From positions 1 through 14,429 of the forward strand of contig DASTLA010000308.1 of NCBI GenBank assembly GCA_035715525.1: 14,429 nucleotides of DNA, read 5' to 3'. Position 1 is the stretch's first letter. The number at the start of each line of letters is the position of its first letter. Below are positions 1-6,446 of this stretch, in pieces. The position numbers and the translations under genes are program-made. This stretch comes from JAHBWI01 sp035715525. Its GTDB lineage: Bacteria > Nitrospirota > Nitrospiria > Nitrospirales > Nitrospiraceae. The notes under the pieces are model-generated. The model had not been told where the DNA came from, did not search any database, and was given only the letters and a program-made list of their open reading frames with translations.

Positions 1-134
1 ATAGCCAACGCATAAAAGGAGTAGGCTCCAGGTTGATTCATAGTCCGGCGCTGGCGAATTGTACCAGGATTTAGCCGACGCGGTCGTTGAATGGACTTGC
101 CTAGGCGACGTTGTGTCAGCAAGGGCCGATCCAA

Positions 135-256
135 CAGAACGTTCAAAACGTTCGTCAGCGCGGCCGCAGCCGGCGAAAAGACGACGCGTACTGCCTCTGG
201 TACGTGGAGACTTTGAGCCGGCGAGAACAAAGCTGACGAAGGTTTTCAACGTTCTG
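135..256. repeat. Long imperfect inverted repeat (25-nt arms, 2 mismatches)
   Basis: Positions 135-159 are complementary to 232-256 at 23 of 25 positions; the mismatches are C144 opposite C247 and G150 opposite G241. The 72-nt interior holds two GCCGGC copies (about 170-175 and 217-222) that can pair with each other. It also has an apical hairpin of 7 bp with one G-U pair (185-191 with 200-206). As single-stranded RNA or DNA this would fold into one long rod of about 122 nt. No T-run follows on either strand, so it is not an ordinary intrinsic terminator. No target-site duplication is visible at the ends. Confidence 0.7.
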
Positions 257-480
257 ATTAGGTGGGAGGAGCACGCACCTAACCGAGGACAGTTAGGTAC
301 GGCGGAGATCTTGGGAGGACTTTAGGCTTCCCAGTGCGAGCTGGGCCTGCACACCATCCTCAGCGCTCGACCCCCTGATGAACCATATTCCCTCGGGGCG
401 TTAACTCCTCCCACGGATCCACTATCGCTTGGCTACGATATGCGAGTCAAGTGAGTGCCACGAAGCCGACCGGACTCCGC

Positions 481-510
481 TTGCGTAACATGAGCGTGGT
501 CCGGTTTAAT
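481..510 (+). promoter_or_regulatory. Possible sigma-70-type promoter for the 550-882 gene
   Basis: A TTGCGT (481-486) is followed after 18 nt by TTTAAT (505-510), which matches the -10 consensus at 5 of 6 positions; the -35 matches at only 3 of 6. It would give a leader of about 33 nt ending in the AAGGAG ribosome binding site at 539-544. This is a by-eye assignment only. Confidence 0.25.
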
Positions 511-549
511 CATGAGGCGTGGCAATATCGCCATCGCGAAGGAGACACT

Positions 550-882
550 ATGCCGGCAATTCCATGGGCTGCGGCCTTGTACATGTTCAAGAAAATCATG
601 CCGGTCGTCATCGATCAGGCGCCCGAGTTGCTCAAGACGCTCGAACGGCGGCGCGCTGCGAGCCGTGCCGAACGGCCCTCCGACCAGGGCGATGCCCTCA
701 CGGCGATCACCGAGCGGCTGGATGCCCAGTACGATCTCTTGAAAACCCACAGTGATCTGTTCCTGGAGTTGCAAGGCGCTCTGACGTCGACTCGCCGGTC
801 GTTGGCCCGGGCATGGATCATGATCGGCATCTCGGGACTCGTCTCGCTTGTGCTCCTCATTCTTCTCCTCACGCGCCCATAG
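550..882 (+). CDS. Small membrane protein with C-terminal TM helix, function unknown
   Basis: This 110-residue protein is not one I recognise. Its N-terminal 30 residues are mildly hydrophobic (PAIPWAAALYMF). A charged helical stretch follows (about 30-75; heptad-like ITERLDAQYDLLKTHSDLFLE), which could form a coiled coil. A single strong transmembrane helix (about 88-108) ends two residues before the stop, as in tail-anchored or single-pass scaffold proteins. The ATG at 550 was chosen because AAGGAG (539-544) sits 5 nt upstream; a GTG at 451 in the same frame lacks any ribosome binding site. The gene is alone on the plus strand and converges on the minus-strand unit at 909 with a 26-bp gap. 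No catalytic motif is visible. Confidence 0.75.
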   Translation: MPAIPWAAALYMFKKIMPVVIDQAPELLKTLERRRAASRAERPSDQGDALTAITERLDAQYDLLKTHSDLFLELQGALTSTRRSLARAWIMIGISGLVSLVLLILLLTRP

Positions 883-908
883 CCGAATGAGCGGATCCGA
901 CGGTCGGG

Positions 909-1346
909 TCAACGGCGGGTGACCGTGGGACGGTGAATCCGATCGACTTCCACTTCGACCGACTCGCCGACGGGGCAGTAGAACGCTGAAGACCTGTTAT
1001 TGCTTTCTACGGTCGCGGTCAGAACCATCGGTCCGATCTCCTCCACCCCCAGGTGCTCATAGAGGTCGATGACGCAGGGGCGCCGCGACGAGCCCTGCTC
1101 GCTTCGCATGCGCACCACGAGCGGTTCCTGCAACGTCAAGAGATCGCCGGCCGCCATTTCCGGACGCTGCCTCAGTTCCCGCGCCAGCATCAGCACCGCA
1201 GCCGCGCCGAGCCCCGCAAGCAGGAGAAGGAGGATCGTCGTCTGGCGAGGGTAATGGAGCTTCAGCCATCGGATCAGGGTCAGCAGGCCGACGATCCAGA
1301 GGACTCCGAGCGTACCCAAGACGAAAACAATAAGAAGCACGCGCAT
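909..1346 (-). CDS. Two-TM membrane protein of unknown function
   Basis: This 145-residue protein is not recognised. It has two hydrophobic helices (about 2-25 and 36-56) separated by a short basic loop (RWLKLHYPRQ), then a soluble C-terminal region of about 90 residues. That region contains VIDLYEHLGVEEIGPMVLTATVES and two cysteines (one near SSRRPC, one in AFYCPV) that could lie on either side of the membrane. The ATG at 1346 was chosen because the hydrophobic helix begins directly there; upstream in-frame sequence overlaps the previous gene and is arginine-rich. It starts 13 bp after the stop of the REC-PAS-PAS gene on the same strand, so the two are very probably co-transcribed. The protein could be a membrane partner of that signalling protein, but nothing in it proves this. 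Confidence 0.7.
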   Translation of the reverse strand: MRVLLIVFVLGTLGVLWIVGLLTLIRWLKLHYPRQTTILLLLLAGLGAAAVLMLARELRQRPEMAAGDLLTLQEPLVVRMRSEQGSSRRPCVIDLYEHLGVEEIGPMVLTATVESNNRSSAFYCPVGESVEVEVDRIHRPTVTRR

Positions 1347-1359
1347 AGGGTTCGCCGGG

Positions 1360-2604
1360 TCAGCGGTCGCCGAATTCCAAAAGCGAACGCAAGCGAGCCT
1401 CGCTCTCGCGCAGCGCTTCCTCGGTTTGCTTGCGCTCGGTAATGTCTTGTGCGAACACGAGTACACCGATGATGGCGCCCGTACCATCCCGATAGGGCAC
1501 CTTGTCCGTCTGGACCCATCGTTTCTCCCCAGTACCCGTCCGGTAGGGTTCCACGATGCCGAGCTTCGATTCTCCGGAGAGAATCACTTCCAGATCGTCC
1601 CGATGATATTTTTCAGCCTCCTCAGGGTAGAATTCCTCCGTCAGATGGCCTTCGATCTCGGCGACGGTCTTATGGATGGAGGCAGCGGCCATACGATTGG
1701 CACGCAAAATGCGGTTGTGGGCATCCTTGTACCATACCATTGCCGGAATAAGGTCGAGCAGCACCTGTTGTTCGATTTGCTGCTGGAGGAGCCGCGCTTC
1801 CGCCTGCTTCCTCTCCGTGATGTCTCGAACGATCCCGCAATGGTAGCGTCGCCCATCCGAGGTCCAGCTGCTCAGGGACATTTCGATCGGAAACTCCCGC
1901 CCGAGCTTGTGCAGCCCATGCATCGTCACGATCGCGCCCTTCAAACGCAAATCCCCGGTCGTGCGAACACGCTCCAACGCTCGCTGGTGCGCGGTGCGGT
2001 AGCGCTCCGGCATGAGCATGGTCAACGGCCGGTTGAGCACGTCCTCGGTCGGGTACCCGAACAATCGCTCCGCCGCAAAATTCCAGGACAAGACCTTCCC
2101 GTTGCCGTCGGCCAGGATTATGGCGTCCGGCGCCGCCTGGACCACTTCTTCAAATCGCCGTTCGCTCGCGGTGAGCGCTCGTTTCGCCGCCGCCGCTTCC
2201 TGGGACAGTCGTTTGACACCCACGGCGCGACGAATCAACGCCTTCAGCTCCTCGCTGTCGTAGGGTTTGGTCAGGTAGCCGAACGCGCCCTCGGTCAACG
2301 AGCTATGTTTCTTCGCGACTTCCACGAAGGCGGTCAGCATAATGACCGGCACGAAGGGATCTATTTCCTTCAATAACGTGAGGACCGACAGGCCGTCCAT
2401 ATCGGGAAGCATCAGATCCAACAGGACCGCCGCACAAGGTTCCATCTTCATCCGAGCGATCGCCTCCGCACCCGTCGAGGCCACCAGCACCTCGTACCCC
2501 GAGTGCTTCAGCAAATCCCGCAGCACGAGCACGATGTCGGGATCGTCGTCCACGATGAGAATGGTAGGCAGGCGTTCCGTTGGCGCTATCGGGGTCGTAG
2601 ACAT
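1360..2604 (-). CDS. REC-PAS-PAS signalling protein without output domain
   Basis: This is a 414-residue cytoplasmic protein. A receiver domain occupies about 13-127, with the acidic pocket D19/D20, phospho-acceptor D63 (in LLDLMLPDMDG), T91 and K113 all present, so it should accept a phosphoryl group. A helical linker (about 128-147) leads to PAS1 (about 148-266) and PAS2 (about 279-392), each ending in a DITERKQ signature. The protein then stops after the start of another linker (EALRESEARLRSLLEFGDR), where a further PAS or a kinase core usually follows. There is no histidine kinase, GGDEF, EAL or DNA-binding domain. The ATG at 2604 was chosen because the receiver starts 12 residues in; a GTG at 2727 in frame would add 41 unconserved-looking residues. 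Neither start has a strong ribosome binding site. The two-TM gene follows after 13 bp. Its phosphodonor could be one of the hybrid kinases to the right (inference). Confidence 0.85.
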   Translation of the reverse strand: MSTTPIAPTERLPTILIVDDDPDIVLVLRDLLKHSGYEVLVASTGAEAIARMKMEPCAAVLLDLMLPDMDGLSVLTLLKEIDPFVPVIMLTAFVEVAKKHSSLTEGAFGYLTKPYDSEELKALIRRAVGVKRLSQEAAAAKRALTASERRFEEVVQAAPDAIILADGNGKVLSWNFAAERLFGYPTEDVLNRPLTMLMPERYRTAHQRALERVRTTGDLRLKGAIVTMHGLHKLGREFPIEMSLSSWTSDGRRYHCGIVRDITERKQAEARLLQQQIEQQVLLDLIPAMVWYKDAHNRILRANRMAAASIHKTVAEIEGHLTEEFYPEEAEKYHRDDLEVILSGESKLGIVEPYRTGTGEKRWVQTDKVPYRDGTGAIIGVLVFAQDITERKQTEEALRESEARLRSLLEFGDR

Positions 2605-2751
2605 CGAACTGTACCGGCTTCGAACAAGTAACTGACGGACCTCGCACGCGGGATTGTGCTCTTTTTGCCCCAAAGAATCCAGCCTCGCGCCCTGGACCTT
2701 GCCTTGGCCCAGCAGCATGACGATCACGAATCGGCCTGCTCAAATTTGTGC

Positions 2752-2771
2752 TCCACAGTATCTGTGGATAA
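2752..2771 (+). promoter_or_regulatory. Perfect DnaA box overlapping a short palindrome
   Basis: TGTGGATAA at 2763-2771 is the exact reverse complement of the high-affinity DnaA box TTATCCACA. Its TGTGG part is also the right arm of a dyad, TCCACAG-TAT-CTGTGGA (2752-2768), so a second weaker half-site faces it. The box identity is established knowledge; occupation by DnaA is inference. Confidence 0.5.
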
Positions 2772-3000
2772 CGTTGTGAATGTCGTGGAGTTCGGGCCAA
2801 AATCCTACGATGGCATGCGTCGAGCCAGCGAGTTGCCTAAATTTTGAGCATTGTGGCCCGACGAAAATCGGTCCCACATCTTGTGGCTTGACAGATGAAT
2901 GGTTTCCTTTGCCACTACTGGTGCCTTCCCGGCTGGCCTGCCTCACTCGACCGGCCGCCCGGACTTCCTCTAGCCGCCTCCTCGCTCTCGCAAAGAATAC

Positions 3001-3033
3001 TTATACACAGCGCCTGTCGCCGGCTGTGGAAAA
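3001..3033. promoter_or_regulatory. Two DnaA-box-like sites in inverted orientation
   Basis: TTATACACA (3001-3009) differs from the consensus DnaA box at one position. TGTGGAAAA (3025-3033) is the reverse complement of TTTTCCACA, also one change from consensus. They face each other 15 nt apart. Together with the perfect box at 2763-2771 they form a loose cluster over about 270 bp. Confidence 0.35.
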
Positions 3034-3083
3034 ACGGCCCTGACAATAAGAACGATCACACGAAATTTATAGAGATTACAGTC

Positions 3084-3116
3084 CCTTTGGGGCGCCGATG
3101 GAAGGCGCCCCAAAGG
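3084..3116 (-). terminator. Strong GC-rich hairpin downstream of the 3149-3559 gene
   Basis: CCTTTGGGGCGCC (3084-3096) pairs perfectly over 13 bp with GGCGCCCCAAAGG (3104-3116) around a 7-nt loop. It lies 32 nt beyond the stop codon of the minus-strand gene. On that strand it is followed by a T/A-rich stretch (ACTGTAATCTCTATAAATTT) rather than a clean U-run. It could be a weak intrinsic terminator or an mRNA 3' end stabiliser. Confidence 0.55.
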
Positions 3117-3148
3117 ACCCATAGAAGGAGGAATGTGAACGGAAGGAA

Positions 3149-3559
3149 TTAGTAGCCGCGCCCGCTCGAACCTTTTCCCATCCGATCGAAGGGAAGCGCT
3201 TCATAACGCTTCTTCAGATCAGGATGAGCCTCGAGGTAGCTCTTCACTGCGTCCTCGTCCGCAAGCACCTCGCGGCTCTTCTGGCGGTATTCATCGACCG
3301 TCAAATGATGCTTGGAGAGCAAGCTGCCCAGTTTGGCGTTGATATCTTCCCGCATCTCCCGCATCTGATCCGCAGTCGGGGCCTGCCCTTCTCCGAATCG
3401 CTGGCCGCCCTGGAAGTAATTGGTCATCATTTCCCCGACTTCAATGCGCGCATTGACGAATTTTTCGACCTCGGCCGGATCCGCCGCAATCCCGTTGCCG
3501 CTCCATAGCAGCAGACCCAAAAAAACTGCGCCGCACAATTGGAATGCCGTTTTGCTCAT
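3149..3559 (-). CDS. Small exported helical protein, DUF4168-like
   Basis: This 136-residue protein starts with a Sec signal peptide: K3, a hydrophobic core at about 5-19, and likely cleavage after the alanines of GIAA near residues 25-26. The mature part is charged and predicted helical, with the pattern VEKFVNARIEVGEMM, then EDINAKLGSLLSKHHLTVDEY and DEDAVKSYLEAHPDLKKRYE. This layout resembles periplasmic DUF4168 proteins, in which two helices flank a 'gLtveeY' turn; the match is from memory and not certain. The C-terminus is Gly/Ser-rich. The start at 3559 is well supported by GAGGAGA just upstream and by the signal peptide. The gene is transcribed divergently from the large kinase at 3779 and is followed by a hairpin. 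No cysteine lies in the mature protein and no catalytic motif is visible. Function unknown. Confidence 0.8.
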   Translation of the reverse strand: MSKTAFQLCGAVFLGLLLWSGNGIAADPAEVEKFVNARIEVGEMMTNYFQGGQRFGEGQAPTADQMREMREDINAKLGSLLSKHHLTVDEYRQKSREVLADEDAVKSYLEAHPDLKKRYEALPFDRMGKGSSGRGY

Positions 3560-3602
3560 ATTCTCCTCTCTGTCAGTGAAAGACGATGTGCATTGACGAC
3601 TG

Positions 3603-3611
3603 ATCATAACA
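3603..3611 (-). promoter_or_regulatory. Extended -10 promoter candidate for the 3149-3559 gene
   Basis: Read on the minus strand, TGTTATGAT is a TGn-extended -10 element whose hexamer TATGAT matches 5 of 6 consensus positions. No good -35 box lies 16-18 nt upstream, as is usual for extended -10 promoters. Transcription would start near 3596, giving a leader of about 37 nt that carries the GAGGAGA ribosome binding site. Confidence 0.35.
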
Positions 3612-3778
3612 TGATAATGCCAGTATTTTCGGCTGTCCCATCGCCGATCGATTGCGCTTCCGCCGACGAAAGAGTAGGCTTTGGTCGATTCATCTTCCGG
3701 TGCACCGATGGCCGATCGAGCCGCGTTCCATGGCCTCCATCCGCAAGCCTGGCACCGCCTCTCAAGCCCCGAGGCGGC

Positions 3779-6370
3779 ATGAGCCGACAACTTCTCCAGC
3801 CGGAATCCTATGAAGCCTGGCGCGATGATTTCGCACGAGAGAGGTTGAAGACCCTTTATTACCTGGGTCTGACGGCAAATCCATTTTTTTTGATTTCCGA
3901 CCTCTTGTTCTATCGCGATCGGTGGCACACCCTCCTCACCCTGCGGATTTTGCTTCAGACGGGCCTGTTGGTCATGTTCCTGGCATACGTGCGTCGGCGG
4001 ACATCGGTGAACCCGCGGGTGCCGCTCGTCGCGTGGGTGGTCATCGCCAACGTCTGCGTGACGCACATGACCGTCAGCCTAGGCGGCTTCACATCTCCCT
4101 ATTACAGCGGCTTGAACCTGGTGCTCCTCGCCGCCGCCGTCATCGTCCCGGTGTCCTGGAGGAGCCATGCGGTCGCCCAGTGTACGACCCTGCTGTACTA
4201 CTACGGCGTCAACTTTCTGCAAGCGCCGGACTCCGCCGCAGAGACCGCCGCTCTCCAGAATTCGTTCTTTTTGATCTGGACCTGTGTGGCCTGCCTGTTC
4301 TCGGTTTCGCTCTACGAGAAGGTGCAGTTCGCCGAGTTCCAGGCGCGGCTGTCGGAGCGCCGGGCGCGCGAGGAGTTGGAGAGCTCCCATCGCAAGCTGT
4401 TGGAATTGGATCGCCTGAAGGATCAGTTTTTCGCCAACATCAATCATGAGCTGCGCACGCCGCTGACGCTGAGCCTCGGCGCGTTCAGGACCCTTCTCAA
4501 GTCGCCTCTGCCACAAGGATCCAAGGCGGTCGTCCAATCGGGTTTGCGGAACACGGCGCGATTGTTGTTCATGATCAACGAATTGCTCGAACTCGCCCGG
4601 TTCGAGAGCGGGCGCGCCGACATGCGGAAAGCCTCGGTTGATCTTGCCGCATTGATGAAGAACGCCGCCGCCAATTTCGAGTCGTCCGAACGGCAGCGAA
4701 TCTTTTTGAGCGGCACCGACGCCCCGATGCCGGCACAGGTCGACGTGCGCAAAATGACCAAAGTATTGTCCAACCTTCTCATGAACGCCTTCAAGTTCAG
4801 CCATCCCGAAGAAGGCAGGGTGTGGATGTCGCTGGACCGGCGAGACGGTCAAATCGTGATCACGATCCGCGACAACGGCATGGGCATTCCCGAAGACCAG
4901 CTGGACAAAATCTTCGATCGATTCACGCAGGTCGAAGGAGCAGCCACGAGGCGATTCGAGGGCACCGGGATCGGCCTGGCGCTCGCAAAGGAAATCGTCA
5001 CGCTCCACGGCGGGAGGATCACGGTACAGAGCCGCATCGGAGAAGGGTCCACCTTCACCATCACGATGCCGCAAGGAGAAGCCGATTCGCGCAACCTCGT
5101 GCCGCTCGACGAAGAGGATGTCGCCATGCAGCTTCCCTCCTTGCCCTCCCCGGCAGAAACGGACCGCGTCCCTAGTCCCGAAGAAACGGCGGGTGCCGGC
5201 CGGCCCCTCATCCTCGCGGTCGACGACAACGCCGACATGCGGGCATATCTGGTCCGGCTCCTCTCGGACGACTACCGCGTGCTTGCCGCCTGCCAGGGCG
5301 AAGAGGGATTGCAGTACGCTCGTCGGCTGCGGCCCGCGTTGATCTTGGCGGATGTCATGATGCCCGTCATGAGTGGCCATGATCTGTTGAAGGCCATCAG
5401 ACAGGACGACACCCTCCGGCCCACACCGGTCATCCTGCTCACCGCCCGGGCAGGGACGGAGGCCCGTGTGGAGAGCCTGGAAGCGGGAGCCGATGATTAT
5501 GTGAGCAAGCCCTTTCACGAGGAGGAGCTCTTGGCGCGAATCAAGAATCAATTGCGCATTCACGCGCAGGAGCAGGAGCTCGAAGCGAAGGCCAGTCAAC
5601 TCCAGGAATTGTATTCGAAGCTCGAGACCGTCAATGAGCATCTGCGCGAGGCCAGTCTTCGCAAGTCGGAATTCGTGTCCATCGTGTCCCACGATCTACG
5701 AACGCCGCTGGCGGCGATGAACGGATTCGTCGACAATCTCCTCGACGGAATCGCGGGACCGCTCACCGAGAAACAGCGCCGGTACCTCGACCGAATCCAA
5801 CACAACATCGACCGCCTCGTGCGCATGATCAAGGACCTGCTGGACCTGTCCAAGCTCGAGGCCGGCACGATGCGGCTCGACGTGAAAGCCGTGTCACTCG
5901 CGGAAATGGCGGAGTCTGCCGTGGAAACGTGCCAATCGTTGGCACGCGGGAAAGGCATTACGCTTCATCTCGCCGGTCAGGACAAGGCGCTGTCCGTTCA
6001 GGCCGATCCGGACCGGCTGCTCCAGGTCCTGACCAATCTTCTGCACAATGCCTGTAAGTTTACGCCGTCCGGAGGCGAGATCGTTGTCGAGCTGGGGGAC
6101 AGCGAAGACCGTATGGCTCGACTCTGCGTGGCCGACAGCGGGAGCGGAATCGCGCCCGAAGACCTGCCGCATGTGTTCGAGAAGTTCTTTCGCGGGGCCT
6201 CCCAACAGGACCAACGAGGCGCCGGCCTCGGTCTGGCCATTGCCAAACAATTCGTGGAATTGCAGCAAGGACGAATGTGGGTGGAAAGCGCGCCCGGTCA
6301 AGGGAGCCGGTTTTACCTGAGCCTTCCTCTAGCCGGCTCGGCGATCAATCCTTCTCTTGCATCCCCGTAA
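3779..6370 (+). CDS. Membrane hybrid histidine kinase, HK-REC-HK architecture
   Basis: This is an 863-residue protein. The N-terminal sensor region has about five or six hydrophobic segments (roughly 26-46, 52-71, 80-102, 110-127, possibly 132-146, 161-180) and little periplasmic sequence. A coiled-coil linker leads to a first kinase core: HisKA with H223 in NHELRTPLT, HATPase N-box starting at N332, G1 box at D365 (DNGMGIPEDQ), and GTGIGLALAKE. A complete receiver follows, with phospho-acceptor D525 (LILADVMMPVMSG). A coiled coil then leads to a second full kinase core: H638 in SHDLRTPLA, N-box from N753, G1 at D786 and GAGLGLAIAKQ. Both kinase cores and the receiver keep their key residues. 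The ATG at 3779 was chosen because it follows GAGG and the upstream in-frame sequence overlaps the divergent gene; a start near 3608 cannot be excluded. It converges on the next kinase, with 76 bp between the stops. The sensed signal is unknown. Confidence 0.9.
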   Translation: MSRQLLQPESYEAWRDDFARERLKTLYYLGLTANPFFLISDLLFYRDRWHTLLTLRILLQTGLLVMFLAYVRRRTSVNPRVPLVAWVVIANVCVTHMTVSLGGFTSPYYSGLNLVLLAAAVIVPVSWRSHAVAQCTTLLYYYGVNFLQAPDSAAETAALQNSFFLIWTCVACLFSVSLYEKVQFAEFQARLSERRAREELESSHRKLLELDRLKDQFFANINHELRTPLTLSLGAFRTLLKSPLPQGSKAVVQSGLRNTARLLFMINELLELARFESGRADMRKASVDLAALMKNAAANFESSERQRIFLSGTDAPMPAQVDVRKMTKVLSNLLMNAFKFSHPEEGRVWMSLDRRDGQIVITIRDNGMGIPEDQLDKIFDRFTQVEGAATRRFEGTGIGLALAKEIVTLHGGRITVQSRIGEGSTFTITMPQGEADSRNLVPLDEEDVAMQLPSLPSPAETDRVPSPEETAGAGRPLILAVDDNADMRAYLVRLLSDDYRVLAACQGEEGLQYARRLRPALILADVMMPVMSGHDLLKAIRQDDTLRPTPVILLTARAGTEARVESLEAGADDYVSKPFHEEELLARIKNQLRIHAQEQELEAKASQLQELYSKLETVNEHLREASLRKSEFVSIVSHDLRTPLAAMNGFVDNLLDGIAGPLTEKQRRYLDRIQHNIDRLVRMIKDLLDLSKLEAGTMRLDVKAVSLAEMAESAVETCQSLARGKGITLHLAGQDKALSVQADPDRLLQVLTNLLHNACKFTPSGGEIVVELGDSEDRMARLCVADSGSGIAPEDLPHVFEKFFRGASQQDQRGAGLGLAIAKQFVELQQGRMWVESAPGQGSRFYLSLPLAGSAINPSLASP

Positions 6371-6446
6371 GTCGAACCTGCCGTCAGGCAGCGTCGAGTC
6401 GCCCCATCGCAGGACGGCATTTCCCATATCGATCGTCCCGAGCGGG

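Larger units (their letters stand above)
1..549. other. Non-coding left end with extensive inverted complementarity
   Basis: I see no convincing protein gene here. An open frame at 59-325 starts at TTG, has no ribosome binding site, and its translation is basic and low-complexity with no recognisable motif. The stretch instead holds several complementary segments, listed separately: a 25-nt inverted repeat (135-159 with 232-256), two competing short hairpins at 258-298, and a 10-bp long-range match (262-271 with 405-414). I found no tRNA, rRNA, tmRNA or RNase P hallmark. It could be a structured RNA, a degenerate mobile element, or the end of something left of the window. Confidence 0.4.
2605..3148. 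other. 544-bp intergenic region with DnaA-box-like sites
   Basis: I see no supported gene here; short open frames on both strands lack ribosome binding sites and family motifs. The region is locally less GC-rich than the genes around it. It contains a perfect DnaA box (2763-2771), a close variant (3001-3009), a third related site (3025-3033), a bulged hairpin (TGTGG at 2852-2856 with CCACA at 2874-2878, plus CCGA/TCGG inside) and a strong GC-rich hairpin (3084-3116). It must also hold the promoter of the REC-PAS-PAS gene, which I could not pinpoint. Confidence 0.5.

Noticed and set aside
129..298. Integron attC site
   Set aside because: Heptamers of the form RYYYAAC (129-135, 277-283) and GTTRRRY (292-298) occur, but no pair has both the right spacing and an enclosed attC-type hairpin. 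There is also no integrase or cassette array in view.
59..325. 88-codon plus-strand open frame at the left end
   Set aside because: It has a TTG start, no ribosome binding site and a low-complexity basic translation, and it runs across the long inverted repeat, whose structure explains the sequence better.
433..912. 159-codon minus-strand frame opposite the small membrane protein
   Set aside because: The plus-strand gene has a good ribosome binding site and a clear TM helix; the minus frame has no domain features and is a shadow.
1426..2376. 316-codon plus-strand frame opposite the REC-PAS-PAS gene
   Set aside because: The minus strand encodes unmistakable REC and PAS motifs; the plus frame is Arg/His/Gln-rich in the manner of an antisense shadow of GC-rich coding DNA.
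2656..3152. Short plus-strand frames in the 2605-3148 gap
   Set aside because: None has a ribosome binding site or a recognisable motif, and they overlap the DnaA-box-like sites and the strong hairpin.
3149..4066. 305-codon minus-strand reading of the DUF4168-like gene with a long N-terminal extension
   Set aside because: The extension overlaps the divergent kinase gene. The signal peptide and GAGGAGA ribosome binding site fix the start at 3559.
4079..5692. 537-codon minus-strand frame inside the HK-REC-HK gene
   Set aside because: It lies opposite intact kinase and receiver motifs and shows no recognisable family features. Long antisense frames are common in GC-rich genes.
6371..6446. Terminator between the two convergent kinases
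   Set aside because: Only a weak 5-bp hairpin, CTGCC-GTCA-GGCAG (6378-6391), without a T-run was found. This is not enough to call a terminator.
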